A program made the position numbers and the translations under genes. DNA of 64,000 nt from Nostoc sp. 'Peltigera membranacea cyanobiont' 210A (lineage in GTDB: Bacteria; Cyanobacteriota; Cyanobacteriia; Cyanobacteriales; Nostocaceae), in assembly GCF_002246015.1 (NCBI RefSeq), contig NZ_NOLJ01000009.1:258967-322966 (forward strand), given 5' to 3'. Shown piece by piece: positions 54,751 to 64,000 of the stretch. Under the pieces are notes generated by a model. The model made no database searches. It was not told the origin of the DNA and was given only the letters and a program-made list of their open reading frames with translations. How positions within the stretch are numbered: the first letter of the stretch is position 1; the number at the start of each line of letters is the position of its first letter.

Positions 54751-55371
54751 ATGACTAATATTGCAAAAGTTGTTGAAAAAGTTGTTGCAGAATATTCTGA
54801 AGAAAAAAAAGCAGAGGTTACTGATTGGATACTTAAATTGGGTATTCGCCCTGATGACCCCTTGTTTAACCTATATGCGGAACTGGGTACAACTCAGTTT
54901 GCGTTGCAGCAGCTACCAGGTAGGCTTGACTCCCTTGTGGTGGGTTGGACTGACATGGTAGACGATAAGCTTAATAGTGCTTCTAAGGTGGCTATACAGC
55001 AACAAAAGAGTGCGATCGCAGAAGCGGCGAAGGATTTAGTTAAGATGACTAAGCAAGCTGGTGGGGTTTTCCCTCACTTGGATGTAAGTAATTGGCGATT
55101 GGCACAAGTGGCGGGGGTATTGGGTTTTGTACTGGCATTAGGGACTGCAATTGGTGTTTTTACATACAAGACCATCGCTGGAAGTATAACTTTTCAGCCG
55201 GCGGCTTCTGGATCTGCCATCTTACAATCTGAAGATAAAAAGCTTTTAGATTGGGCTAAATCCAATGAAGGTAAGGTAGCGCGTAGTATTTATGTTAAAA
55301 ACGCCGCTATCATTAAAACTTGCCGCCAGCAGAAAAAGTATTCAGGTGGCTGCATAATTGCAGTTGATTAA
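54751..55371 (+). CDS. Plasmid protein, DUF6753-like, one membrane segment
   Basis: 206 residues: helical N-terminus (DWILKLGIRPDDPLFNLYAE is a pattern seen on cyanobacterial plasmids), coiled-coil middle, a single membrane helix at about 125-145 (VAGVLGFVLALGTAIGVFTY) and a short C-terminal domain with two Cys. It follows the two ATPases and ends 4 bp before the convergent response regulator gene. Probably part of a membrane-linked plasmid function; assignment to DUF6753 is tentative. Confidence 0.6.
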   Translation: MTNIAKVVEKVVAEYSEEKKAEVTDWILKLGIRPDDPLFNLYAELGTTQFALQQLPGRLDSLVVGWTDMVDDKLNSASKVAIQQQKSAIAEAAKDLVKMTKQAGGVFPHLDVSNWRLAQVAGVLGFVLALGTAIGVFTYKTIAGSITFQPAASGSAILQSEDKKLLDWAKSNEGKVARSIYVKNAAIIKTCRQQKKYSGGCIIAVD

Positions 55372-55893
55372 TTTTTTAGGCAACCCAGCCTTTGTATCCC
55401 TTATTACTGGTTTTAGCTGTATCTTTTTGACTTTTTTGGTTTGTTTTGACTCTTGCGTGGGTTTCTTGAGTAACTTCTTCTTCGATTTTCATGTCTGTAA
55501 AGCTGAGGATTCCCAGGCGGATTGCTTCGCGGATAGCGTTTAACCTATCTTTGACTCCTAGCTTGATAAATGAATTATGTAGATATGACCTTACTGTACC
55601 TTCTGAAACATACATGACATTGGCAATTTCATTATTTTTCATGCCTCCGGCAGCTAATTGAAGAACTGTGATCTCTTTATTAGAGAAATCACTTAACAAA
55701 TCTAGTGCATTTCTATCGGGTGTGTCATTTGACCTGAGACTATCAATCAAAATACGATTAATAGTTGGGTCAATCCATGATTCATTATTGTACGCAGCCA
55801 TGACTGCTTCAACGAATCTTTCTCCTACTTCTTCTCTAACGCTATTTTTAGCGTAGTAGCAGTCTGCGCCATTACTAATTGCTGCGTTAATGG

Positions 55894-57086
55894 TAAGCTA
55901 TTCCACATTTAAGTTGCAATAGTAATATTACCCTTATTCTTAATTTTTCTTCCCCATTTAATAATTAATTCTCCTTGATTTAACAGCTTATCAAGTAAAT
56001 TTTTTAGTTCATCGACTGATTTAAATAACCTGTGGGCTACATATTCTTTAGCTGAATGCCATACCAATTCTACTAAATTCATATCTGGGCTATATGCCGG
56101 CAGAAAATATAGTTGAATGTTTGGCAACTCTTTCTCAATTGCCTCTATAATTACTTTCTTTTTATGGTAACTAGCGTTATCCAGAATAATTAAAATTACT
56201 GGGCCATTCTCGGAAAAATTAGATTCTAGATTTCCTGCTAAAACCCATTCTTTTTTCACAAATTCATTTAATTTTTTTAACTGCGCATAAAAAATTTCAC
56301 CATTCCCTTTCTCAATGAAATAACACATTCTCTTGCTGTCGTGATATCTTACTCCTCCCATTATATTTACACGCCCGCGACTCCTCTGACCTGTTACTTT
56401 TTTACTCGAACCTTTTTTGCTCCAATTTTTACGTCTAATTACCCTGAGACTAAAACCACTCTCATCCCAAAACCAGACTTGTAACCTTTCAGGGCAAGAC
56501 TTTGAAGCTTCTAGATATCCAAGCAGTTTTTCTTTAAAGACCTCTCTTTTTATCGGATCTTGCTTATCCTCTAGACTGTATTTTGCCCAAAGGTAAGCAT
56601 ACTTTTTTTGCTTTAATATTCTCCTGACTTGTTCTCCGCTTAACTTAATATCAGTTCTTTTGTCTAAATATGTAGCTAATCTTGCTGTTGTCCATCGTCC
56701 AAATTCATAGCCTAATTCACTTGGTTCTTTGTCAATAACTTCCATTAATAATTCAATATATTCATTTGTTGCTTTCTGGTAATTTCCTTTTCTCCTGCCA
56801 TCTTTTAGACTTTCTAAATTGTCTGGATCACCATGAACACACCAATATGCTACACTTCTACATGAACAGCCTAAAAATTCACTTATCTCCTGATAAGTTT
56901 TTCCATCATTCATCAGAAGTAACATCAATATTCTCTGTATAAATTGAGAGCGATCGCTATCTTTTAAAGCTTTTTGTAAATTGTCTTTTTGAGATTGAGC
57001 TAGAAACCCTTTAGCAGGCATGATAACGCTATAGACACGGATATATCTATTTTACCATTTATGCAATTTAAATGTGGAACAGCTTA
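55894..57086. mobile_element. Intact IS630-family insertion sequence
   Basis: 1,189-bp element (55896-57084) with about 28-bp terminal inverted repeats AGCTATTCCACATTTAAGTT / AGCTGTTCCACATTTAAATT (few mismatches), flanked by TA on both sides, the IS630 target duplication. Encodes one transposase. Precise removal restores the response regulator frame. Confidence 0.9.
55909..57021 (-). CDS. IS630-family transposase
   Basis: 370 residues in one frame. N-terminal HTH (TYQEISEFLGCSCRSVAYW), winged-helix WTTARLATYLDKR, and the DDE catalytic domain with Asp in VWFWDESGF, Asp in ILDNASYHKK and Glu in PAYSPDMNLVELVW. All key residues and normal length are kept, so it should be active. The terminal repeats lie directly outside. 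Confidence 0.93.
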   Translation of the reverse strand: MPAKGFLAQSQKDNLQKALKDSDRSQFIQRILMLLLMNDGKTYQEISEFLGCSCRSVAYWCVHGDPDNLESLKDGRRKGNYQKATNEYIELLMEVIDKEPSELGYEFGRWTTARLATYLDKRTDIKLSGEQVRRILKQKKYAYLWAKYSLEDKQDPIKREVFKEKLLGYLEASKSCPERLQVWFWDESGFSLRVIRRKNWSKKGSSKKVTGQRSRGRVNIMGGVRYHDSKRMCYFIEKGNGEIFYAQLKKLNEFVKKEWVLAGNLESNFSENGPVILIILDNASYHKKKVIIEAIEKELPNIQLYFLPAYSPDMNLVELVWHSAKEYVAHRLFKSVDELKNLLDKLLNQGELIIKWGRKIKNKGNITIAT

Positions 57087-57618
57087 TCTCTGCTGCTATT
57101 TGCAGTCATAACCACAATTCTAATTGATGCGTGTTTGGATTTAATTGTGCTTATTACATCAATGCCATCGATATCCGGTAAATCAATATTTATAATTACG
57201 ATATCTGGCTTTTCTTTGTCAACAATTTCTATTCCTTGTTTTCCGTATTTGGCAACGCCACATACTTGGATTGCACCAGTTTCAGATAATATTGTTGCCG
57301 CGCCAATCCTAGATATGTTCTCATTTTCAATGATGACAACATTAATAGGTTTCATATTATATGCTTTTTTGGTTTGGTATTGGTATTGTCCCTGATAATA
57401 ATACTTATAGCACTTACCTTTTTGAGAATGTTTAATCTTTACAATTACTATAAAATAATTACCTTATTTAAAATCTTTATATTATTTGTAAAAACTTTAC
57501 AAAGTAATTGGGTGGTTTATGTAGTTTTCATTAAGCAATCTATTTACTAGATAATTTTATTTATCAGTACTGGTTTTAATAGTTATCAGCGAATTGATAG
57601 GGGAATAGATAATTTTTT

Positions 57619-57864
57619 ATGAAGAGCGATAAACTTTTAGGATGGATAGAAAAGATTGTTGTTTGGTCTTTAATAGGGATGCTATGTTTGGTCGGGTTAG
57701 GCAGATTGCCTGTTAACCCGACGAGTTTGTTTGACTTTACTGCGTCTTTTTACTATTTTGCTGTTGCGGTTGTTATTTGTCCCAAGACTCCACTGAGTTT
57801 TAATAAAAAGCTGATTTTTGGATTTATAGCTTTTATGTATGGCGTGTGGTTTGGGTTGATTTAA
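57619..57864 (+). CDS. Small membrane protein
   Basis: 81 residues with three hydrophobic stretches (about 10-28, 40-56, 62-80). No known family. It overlaps the convergent gene at 57861 by 4 nt at the stop codons. The spacer 57356-57618 upstream is AT-rich and empty. Probable inner-membrane protein of the plasmid region. Confidence 0.55.
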   Translation: MKSDKLLGWIEKIVVWSLIGMLCLVGLGRLPVNPTSLFDFTASFYYFAVAVVICPKTPLSFNKKLIFGFIAFMYGVWFGLI

Positions 57865-58640
57865 TCTAGCTCTTTAGCAGAATCCTGGTTTTTGAATTGT
57901 TTTTGACTCTGTTCGCGGCGTGCTTGTTGCTCATTGAACAGAGTCTTGAAACGTTCAAATTCCTCTTTGGTGACATTATTAATGGTGATAGAGTACTCTT
58001 CTGAATTATTGTCATGAGATGCCAAGAGTACTTCTCGACTTTGTTCAGAATCAGGCAAATTTCTATCAAGGCTAAGAGTTTGTGAATCTTCTTCTAATTT
58101 TAGACTTGCAGTATATTCTTCACTTTTATAAATGATACCTTGTGTTTCTTTATCTGATTTTCCAAATATATCTAAGCGGTCTAAAATTACAGGAATAACA
58201 AACTGTCTAATTTGAGAATCGGCGGTAAGAGATTGTACTCTATCTTCTGGACTCTCTTCTACTGGGTTTCCATTATTGTCGTCATTTTTATTTGTGGGGT
58301 TTTTTAGAACCTTTTGTTCAATTGTCGTTCCTGTGAACTGGCTTGCTTCGGCTTGTGAAGATGACTCTTGATTAACTTGATTAACTTGATTAACAAAAGT
58401 GATAGGTTTAATTTCTGTAGAGTTTACTTTTGCTTCATCTTGCACTACTTCACTGATTCTGTTAATTTCAGAATTCAACCTTAGCACAGCCTCTTTTGTT
58501 TCCTCAGCAGTTGGAGGCTTTTTTGTAGATTCTTCAAATTTATCATCAGGGATGTTAAGCTGTTTGATCAATTCTCTGAGGAGACTGGCTTGCATCGCTG
58601 GAGTTAAACCTTCTACTGGAAGTTCGATTAGTTCTTTCAT
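57861..58640 (-). CDS. Unknown polar plasmid protein
   Basis: 259 residues, rich in Glu, Asn, Gln and Ser, with a helical start (LTPAMQASLLRELIKQLNI), a NQV repeat (58376-58400, 9-bp units) and a charged end. It looks largely unstructured in the middle. It lies 7 bp after the large gene on the same strand, so both are likely in one operon and may work together. No function can be assigned. Confidence 0.65.
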   Translation of the reverse strand: MKELIELPVEGLTPAMQASLLRELIKQLNIPDDKFEESTKKPPTAEETKEAVLRLNSEINRISEVVQDEAKVNSTEIKPITFVNQVNQVNQESSSQAEASQFTGTTIEQKVLKNPTNKNDDNNGNPVEESPEDRVQSLTADSQIRQFVIPVILDRLDIFGKSDKETQGIIYKSEEYTASLKLEEDSQTLSLDRNLPDSEQSREVLLASHDNNSEEYSITINNVTKEEFERFKTLFNEQQARREQSQKQFKNQDSAKELD

Positions 58641-58647
58641 ACTAAAA

Positions 58648-61600
58648 TTACCTCTCCACTAAATCTTTTTTGACATCTTTGAGAGCATTATTGATACGGG
58701 AATTCATGAGCTGAAAATCCTGTAATGTTTCATTGCTGATGTTACTTACTTGGGTTTTTCCTTCTTTGAAATATAATAATATATTGTCATTTTTATCTTT
58801 AACTAAGTAAATTTTGTCTTGGGCTTTTGTAGCAATTTGGTATTTTTCTGTTTGTACTGACATAATGCCATTGATATCTTCCTGTCCAATAATTTTAACT
58901 AAGCTTTGGGCAAGACTGGTCATTTCATTAATTTTTTCTAGCTCCTTAATATCTCGCTCCATTGCCTTAAAAGCGTTCTCAAGACTGATATTTTCTTTGA
59001 TGTATAAATCAGTTACCTCCTGAATTCTCTTGAGATATATTTCTGATTTACCGAGCTTTTCAGATGCTACATACCAGTCTTGAAGATTTTGCACTGTATT
59101 AGCTTTCATCCGCTCGATAATGTTATCCATCGCTCCAACCTGCTGTATTGAAGGTGATGCGAGTGCTTGGTCAATATTTGGTTGTTGACTTTGTTGTGGA
59201 GAGAAAATGCTCTTGTCATTAGTAATAAATGGGTTATGTGATACTTGTGTATTGTAAGAAATAGTGTTGGTACTAATTAGGGCATTTTCTACAGAATTAA
59301 ATACAGCGTATCCTTGGGAAGTTTGTTCTACCTTGTACCCTTTTTCTTGAAGGTAATTTTGAACTAATTGGTCACTTCCTTGTGCATTTCCGACTATGAA
59401 AGAGCTTTTCGCTTCTATTGCTTTATTAAGTAAAGGTTTGTAGTAATTTTCAAATGTTTGAGCAATTTGCTCGCTTGTCACTCCGCGCCACGGGCCAGAC
59501 CCGGACACCATAATAATGTCGTCTTTCGAGTAATTTCCTGTGTTGGCACGTTCTCCCCATGCTTGCTCGTAATTACGGGTGCTTGAAGGTGTTTCGGGGG
59601 ACGCAGCTGATTTACCGATAAACTGGGTAGCTATTTGTGCCATCGCAATATCTTTTTTCATGTGTTCAGCGACGGCGGCGTTTATAGGTTCGAGTTGGGA
59701 TAGTGGATTTGTTAGCGGACGATCAGTCTGTTCGGATTTTTCCTGCTGAGTTTGTACTGTAGTTTGTTGTGACTTTTCAACTACATTGGTGTATGCTTCG
59801 CTGAGGGCTTGAATAAATGCGGATTCTTTACCCTTACCTTTCCACTGTTTATCCTGGGCGTTAGTTATATTGGTACAGTTTTCCAGCCACTCAGCTCCTC
59901 CGCGTTTGGCGATCGCCTCAGTTAGCCGGGGGTGTTGTTCGAGTTTAGCCTGAAGCACTTCTACCATTAACTTGTATTCATCAGCTGATGGATACAACTG
60001 CTTTTGGTGATTAAATGCGTGTTCGGCGGATGCGTATGCTAGTCCTTCAGGTTTTTGGACATGGGTTTCTACTCCATACTGTCCAGCAGGGGCTTCTGGA
60101 TTATTATTGACTGAAACTTGGTAATCGTTTTGCAGCTTGCCTTGTTCTTTTGCGAGTGCAGTGGCAAGACTGAGTGCTACTCCAAGCCCATCTTTGGAGT
60201 CGGGACTGATATTTACTGGAGTTGCAGGTTGTTTTTGAATGGTTGGGAACGGAACAATTTTGCCATTGACATAATTCCCTAGCGGCTCCATGAATAAGCC
60301 ATATACCTGACTCTTACTCGCCTGTGCTTGGGTAAGTTCTTTCGGTGAATGCTTTTCCCATTTCGCCCAGGCTTGCTGGTAACTTGGATCTTGAATCATT
60401 TTGGGGGTAATTTTGTATTGCTTACCCACCCGGAAAGCAACTTGCTCGCCGTTTTTACCTTGAGCGATCGCAATATCTCCCTCTTTGACACCATAAGTTT
60501 TTTGGTAATCTACACCTCTGGTAGTGTGTATCCTACCGTGTCCGCGCATGGCATCGATAGTTGTATCAGCTGGTACTGTGGAAGATTCGCCGTGCAGATG
60601 CAGGGAATAAACCATTGGTACTGGTTTTCCAGATATAGTCGGGTTGTCTGGAATCTGAGGGTTAGCAGCGCGTGCCGCAGTGGAGTTCCCAATGGCGATA
60701 ATTTCTTCTACATTTGCTTGGTTTGAAGAGTGTGAGGGAGTATTTTGAGCAACTTCTCTGAGGCTTGTATAGCTACGTTCTACTTTAATTTCTCCCCCAG
60801 GAGTCCACTCGTTAGTTTTGATGGTGAGGTCGCTGTTGCTTTGGACTACTGCAAGAGGAGGTTGGTTTGAGGCGAGGAAGTTCTCAAATTTTTGGCGAAC
60901 GCTGTTTTCTCTGCCCCAGTCATTTTTAATTGACCAGATGTTGATAGACCATCTGCCAGCCTCAGTATTGAGGGCAGCGTGTTCATTCTTGCAGTTAAAG
61001 CGGGTTACAGTACCCGACTCAAGTTTAAACTCTTGGTATGGTGCGTCCTGATTCTCCTCCCTAGTCCATGCCATTCGTTCCTTAGCAGCGCGATATCCCC
61101 AGTCAGAATTTCCGATATTAATGCTGCGGGCCTCTGTCGCAGCATAACTATCGTCGCGGTGGTAGTTGATGCCAGCGCCGGGGTTTTCGGAGTAAGTGAC
61201 CAGCACAATATCCGCGTCAGGATATACTTGTTTGACAAGTTCCATTAACTTGTCATCCTGTACCCCTGGCTTGAAGTCTTTATCCTTCAAATCCCATTTT
61301 GCACCGACCCATGCAACTTGTCTCAGTAGTGCGTAGTTGGATTTATCGTTTTCAAGTATCGGTTTGAGGTGGGTTTCAAGGTGCGATCGCAATTGTTCTA
61401 CTTTTTCCTCGCTTACCTTACCCAATATTTCGATAGCTTTGGTTTGATCAGCTTGGCGCGAGTTTGGTAGTAATATTGCTTGGTTATCAGCTTCTAATTT
61501 TGTGTTTGTTGATACTTGTATATCGACTGCGTTTTTGTAAACTTGTGAAATACCTGCAACTGTAGCGTTAGTATTTGATTGAATGTTAATATTATTTTCT

Positions 61601-64000
61601 GGTACAGCTTTTGCAGGAATAATTGGTACTGGAGAATCTTCTTGATTAAGCTCTCTGGGACGGTTAGGTAGTGCTTGTAGAGCTTTTTTGTACTCACTAT
61701 CTTCTGGAATTTGGTTTAATTCTAAACGACTACCTTCAGCCGCAACTTTTTGATTTAACTCTGCACTAAGCTGTTCATAGCGGTCAAATCCCTCAACTTC
61801 ACCGATATTAATCGGTTCTCCAAGTAAATTATTTAATTCTTCGTTTATTTCTTCGAGAATTTCATTTTTATTAAAAATAAATGTAGCTGTGTTACTCTCA
61901 ATAAAATAATGATTTTCAGTAGATTTTGATTCTAGCCAAGTAGCTACAGCGATCGCGTCTTGTGCGGGAACTACTAATCCGAGAGCTTCTTTAGCTTCTA
62001 AGAGCGATCCATCTGGCGAACTATATTGTTGGTTTGGGTTATAAAAATATACAGTTTGTTCTGGAACGACTGGAGGGATTTGTGACGGTGTATCTGCACT
62101 CTTGATATTACCACCAGCACGGTCAATAAATGTTTGTTTTAGTTCGTCACTAATAGTACTTTCATCAAGTACGAATACAGTCATACCTTTTTTGGCTTCT
62201 AACCGAGCTTGTGATATGGCAAGCTGTTCGTATGATACTCCTACTTTTTCTAGATATTTTTTGGTTTTTTCGGTTATATTTTCATCAACTGCTAATCCTA
62301 GAATACCTACTAATTTTTGTTCTTTATCTTGGAATATAATTGTCGGACGTTCATTAATTTTACCGACTATTTGGTTGCGTTTTTCTTGCTGTTCGTTTCT
62401 CACAGGTTGCTCATTACTTATAAGCTGACTGCGCTTAACCCATTTGTCGGGATACTCTACTGTTTCTGGATTAATAGTTATTTTACAGGTACTTTCATTA
62501 CTGGTAATCTGTACAGGGATACTAGTTCGTTGTTGGTTTAAGCGAATAATACCCGTATCAATTAATTTTTGTACAGTGCTACTTTCTTTCCTTTGCCACT
62601 GTCTTTGTACATTCTCTCTATTTAACTCGGTTTCAAGGCGTTCAGTATGCTGACCAATAATACCGAGGGATTGATCGCCAATTTTAGCAATATAAACGTG
62701 CTTTTTATCAAATGCACGAACTAAAGTTTCTTGAAATGCTTGGTTGCTAATTTCCTGTTTTTTGTACTTTTGATTAGTAATATTAATTCGTAAAAAATTT
62801 CCCTTAGATGTCTCTGCTATTGCATAGGCATTTTGTCCGGTGATGATGGTTTGAATTTTAAGCTGTAACTGTTGCCCATTCCCAGGCTTTTCTGCTAGCC
62901 AGCCTTGTGCAATACCTTCTTTGATTGATTCTTTATCAATGTTGCCTAGTTTCTCAGGTTTATTACCATTTTGAAGATAAATGCTATAGTCTTCACGAAT
63001 CAGGTCAACTTTTTCGATTGTTAACATTACAGGTTCATTATTAAACCTTTGGGAATTTCCAAACTTATTAACTTCACCTACTTTAAATGTAAGTTCTGGT
63101 AGTCCGGGTACTTTGGTTGTAACAGAGGTGGTATATACTTCACCTTTTTCAATGCTGGCAATAGCAACACTACCAATTGGTAGTCGGGCGTTACTTTGTT
63201 CTATATTTCCAAATGTTTCGTAATTACCTTCCTGATTCTGGATTTCAATGACACTTTTTCCATCTTCAACTAGATTAAATCGAATATTTTTAGGTTTATT
63301 TTCATGAAATAATTCACTACTGCGGTCGAAACCAGTGATACTAAACTCGTTAAATCTAAGTGTGTCTAACTGACTGATAATCTCTTCAGGAAAGGCAGCA
63401 AAGGCGAAATTAGAAACTTTCTTTTGGTAATCGCTACCTTTATCATTACTACTCTCACGAGTAGTTGATACTGCCCAAGTAGCAGCTGCCATTGCTAACT
63501 TTTGTCCTTCTGGAATGGAATTGGAAAATTCTTCTGCTATCTGGTAGGCTTTTTGGTAAAGAAGCTTAATTTGACCTTCGCTTAATTCAGCTTGGAAGGC
63601 TATTTTGTTAGACGTTACTTCCTGTCCAAGTTCAATTCCTATCTCTTCGGGTTTGTTTTCTTGCTCCTTAGCAAGTGTTCCTAATGCCCTAAACTTGGGT
63701 TTACCGTTCTCAGTCTCATCGTTAATTTGGGCATAAACTACATATTTATGCAGGCGGTTACTGTTGCGCTTGTCTTCAGATATTTCTGATAGCTTGATCG
63801 TAATTTTATTAGCTTTCCAGATAAATTCGTTGTCATACTGTAAAAGGTTAGTTACACTTACTTGATTGCCGTTAGCAAGGGTAATATTTACAGACGGCCC
63901 TTTTTCAGTTTCTTTTTGTCTAGATAGCTGACTCGCTTGGTTAAAGGATTTGTCGAATTCTTTTTTGACAAGAGTAGCTCTTAATCGCTGTTCGTTAGAA
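58648..64000 (-). CDS. Very large multidomain plasmid protein (AlkB-like, NADAR-like, SLOG-like), 5' end outside
   Basis: The frame is open past the right edge, so more than 1,780 codons. Recognisable parts, N to C: repeated small beta domains (61500-63900); an AlkB-like dioxygenase at about 60930-61240 with the iron motif NYHRDDS and a later NEHAALNTEAGRW; a small domain with GRIHTTRGVDY (60360-60550); a NADAR-like stretch at 59790-60080 (YASAEHAFNHQK, RGGAEWLENCTNI, WKGKGKESAFIQAL); a SLOG/DUF2493-like Rossmann part at 59340-59560 (MVSGSGPWRG, IVGNAQGSDQLVQNYL); helical end. These folds handle nucleotides, ADP-ribose and alkylated bases. Role unknown; could protect or modify plasmid DNA on transfer. 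Confidence 0.7.
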   Translation of the reverse strand, partial: SNEQRLRATLVKKEFDKSFNQASQLSRQKETEKGPSVNITLANGNQVSVTNLLQYDNEFIWKANKITIKLSEISEDKRNSNRLHKYVVYAQINDETENGKPKFRALGTLAKEQENKPEEIGIELGQEVTSNKIAFQAELSEGQIKLLYQKAYQIAEEFSNSIPEGQKLAMAAATWAVSTTRESSNDKGSDYQKKVSNFAFAAFPEEIISQLDTLRFNEFSITGFDRSSELFHENKPKNIRFNLVEDGKSVIEIQNQEGNYETFGNIEQSNARLPIGSVAIASIEKGEVYTTSVTTKVPGLPELTFKVGEVNKFGNSQRFNNEPVMLTIEKVDLIREDYSIYLQNGNKPEKLGNIDKESIKEGIAQGWLAEKPGNGQQLQLKIQTIITGQNAYAIAETSKGNFLRINITNQKYKKQEISNQAFQETLVRAFDKKHVYIAKIGDQSLGIIGQHTERLETELNRENVQRQWQRKESSTVQKLIDTGIIRLNQQRTSIPVQITSNESTCKITINPETVEYPDKWVKRSQLISNEQPVRNEQQEKRNQIVGKINERPTIIFQDKEQKLVGILGLAVDENITEKTKKYLEKVGVSYEQLAISQARLEAKKGMTVFVLDESTISDELKQTFIDRAGGNIKSADTPSQIPPVVPEQTVYFYNPNQQYSSPDGSLLEAKEALGLVVPAQDAIAVATWLESKSTENHYFIESNTATFIFNKNEILEEINEELNNLLGEPINIGEVEGFDRYEQLSAELNQKVAAEGSRLELNQIPEDSEYKKALQALPNRPRELNQEDSPVPIIPAKAVPENNINIQSNTNATVAGISQVYKNAVDIQVSTNTKLEADNQAILLPNSRQADQTKAIEILGKVSEEKVEQLRSHLETHLKPILENDKSNYALLRQVAWVGAKWDLKDKDFKPGVQDDKLMELVKQVYPDADIVLVTYSENPGAGINYHRDDSYAATEARSINIGNSDWGYRAAKERMAWTREENQDAPYQEFKLESGTVTRFNCKNEHAALNTEAGRWSINIWSIKNDWGRENSVRQKFENFLASNQPPLAVVQSNSDLTIKTNEWTPGGEIKVERSYTSLREVAQNTPSHSSNQANVEEIIAIGNSTAARAANPQIPDNPTISGKPVPMVYSLHLHGESSTVPADTTIDAMRGHGRIHTTRGVDYQKTYGVKEGDIAIAQGKNGEQVAFRVGKQYKITPKMIQDPSYQQAWAKWEKHSPKELTQAQASKSQVYGLFMEPLGNYVNGKIVPFPTIQKQPATPVNISPDSKDGLGVALSLATALAKEQGKLQNDYQVSVNNNPEAPAGQYGVETHVQKPEGLAYASAEHAFNHQKQLYPSADEYKLMVEVLQAKLEQHPRLTEAIAKRGGAEWLENCTNITNAQDKQWKGKGKESAFIQALSEAYTNVVEKSQQTTVQTQQEKSEQTDRPLTNPLSQLEPINAAVAEHMKKDIAMAQIATQFIGKSAASPETPSSTRNYEQAWGERANTGNYSKDDIIMVSGSGPWRGVTSEQIAQTFENYYKPLLNKAIEAKSSFIVGNAQGSDQLVQNYLQEKGYKVEQTSQGYAVFNSVENALISTNTISYNTQVSHNPFITNDKSIFSPQQSQQPNIDQALASPSIQQVGAMDNIIERMKANTVQNLQDWYVASEKLGKSEIYLKRIQEVTDLYIKENISLENAFKAMERDIKELEKINEMTSLAQSLVKIIGQEDINGIMSVQTEKYQIATKAQDKIYLVKDKNDNILLYFKEGKTQVSNISNETLQDFQLMNSRINNALKDVKKDLVER

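Larger units (their letters stand above)
55376..57355 (-). pseudogene. NarL/LuxR-type response regulator split by IS630
   Basis: The receiver half (57087-57355) and the LuxR HTH half (55376-55893, with NKEITVLQLAAGGMKNNEIA and VSEGTVRSYLHNSFIKLGV) rejoin in frame when 55896-57086 is removed. The joined text reads VMTANSSRDTINAAISNGAD. The phosphoacceptor site is IINIDLPDIDG, with Asn in place of Asp, and the N-terminal acidic pair is EN, so it was probably phosphorylation-independent. After the insertion the DNA-binding half may still be made from an internal start (55801). Confidence 0.85.

Overview
The window comes from a filamentous, heterocyst-forming cyanobacterium of the Nostoc/Anabaena type. 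The reasons are frequent GCGATCGC (HIP1) sites, short tandem repeats in spacers, a VnfD-VnfG fusion, a fused modBC gene, PEP-CTERM proteins, CAAD-domain coding sequence and a cytochrome oxidase of the heterocyst ARTO type. Nothing here identifies the species. The last 11 kb look like plasmid backbone, so the whole island may be plasmid-borne; that is inference.

Layout. 0-7 kb: end of an XRE/PBP-type regulator, a NifH-like Fe protein (probably vnfH), a nifE-nifN pair, a helicase-less HsdR-like protein and two small unknown proteins. 7-21 kb: a molybdenum block on both strands (modBC, modA, porin, two molbindins, hesA, a PEP-CTERM ModA, a secreted molybdopterin-fold protein, modD, a 2OG oxygenase and a PEP-CTERM protein). 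21-23.6 kb: a second vnfD whose VnfG part is replaced by a CAAD membrane domain. 24-30.8 kb: a divergent AnfH-like Fe protein, an XRE/PBP regulator, nifV, a ribbon-helix-helix (RHH) regulator, a second 2OG oxygenase and a nitroreductase. 31-38 kb: psiE-like gene, dead transposase, two DUF2231 membrane proteins and coxBAC. 38-43.5 kb: small genes, vupABC (vanadate/tungstate-type transporter) and a TetR regulator. 44-52 kb: vnfDG, vnfK, vnfE, vnfN. 52-64 kb: flavodiiron relic, two ParA-like ATPases, a DUF6753-like protein, a response regulator split by an intact IS630 element, and a very large multidomain protein running off the right edge.

How it works together. VnfDG and VnfK form the V-dinitrogenase, an NifH-like protein is its reductase, VnfEN (and perhaps the extra NifEN) build the cofactor, NifV supplies homocitrate, Vup imports vanadate and Mod imports molybdate. 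The respiratory oxidase could lower oxygen and the XRE/PBP proteins may sense molybdate.

Two features stand out. First, a 1,877-bp inverted repeat with no detected difference (21739-23615 and 43825-45701) carries the vnfD promoter and coding region and bounds a 20.2-kb segment that could invert by homologous recombination; the two vnfD copies read outward into different C-termini (CAAD versus an 11-residue repeat linker plus VnfG). Second, a palindrome of the form ATTACCAA-N5-TTGGTAAT recurs about a dozen times between 5 and 29 kb, upstream of the molybdenum genes and overlapping the promoter of the RHH gene, which suggests an RHH-controlled metal regulon.
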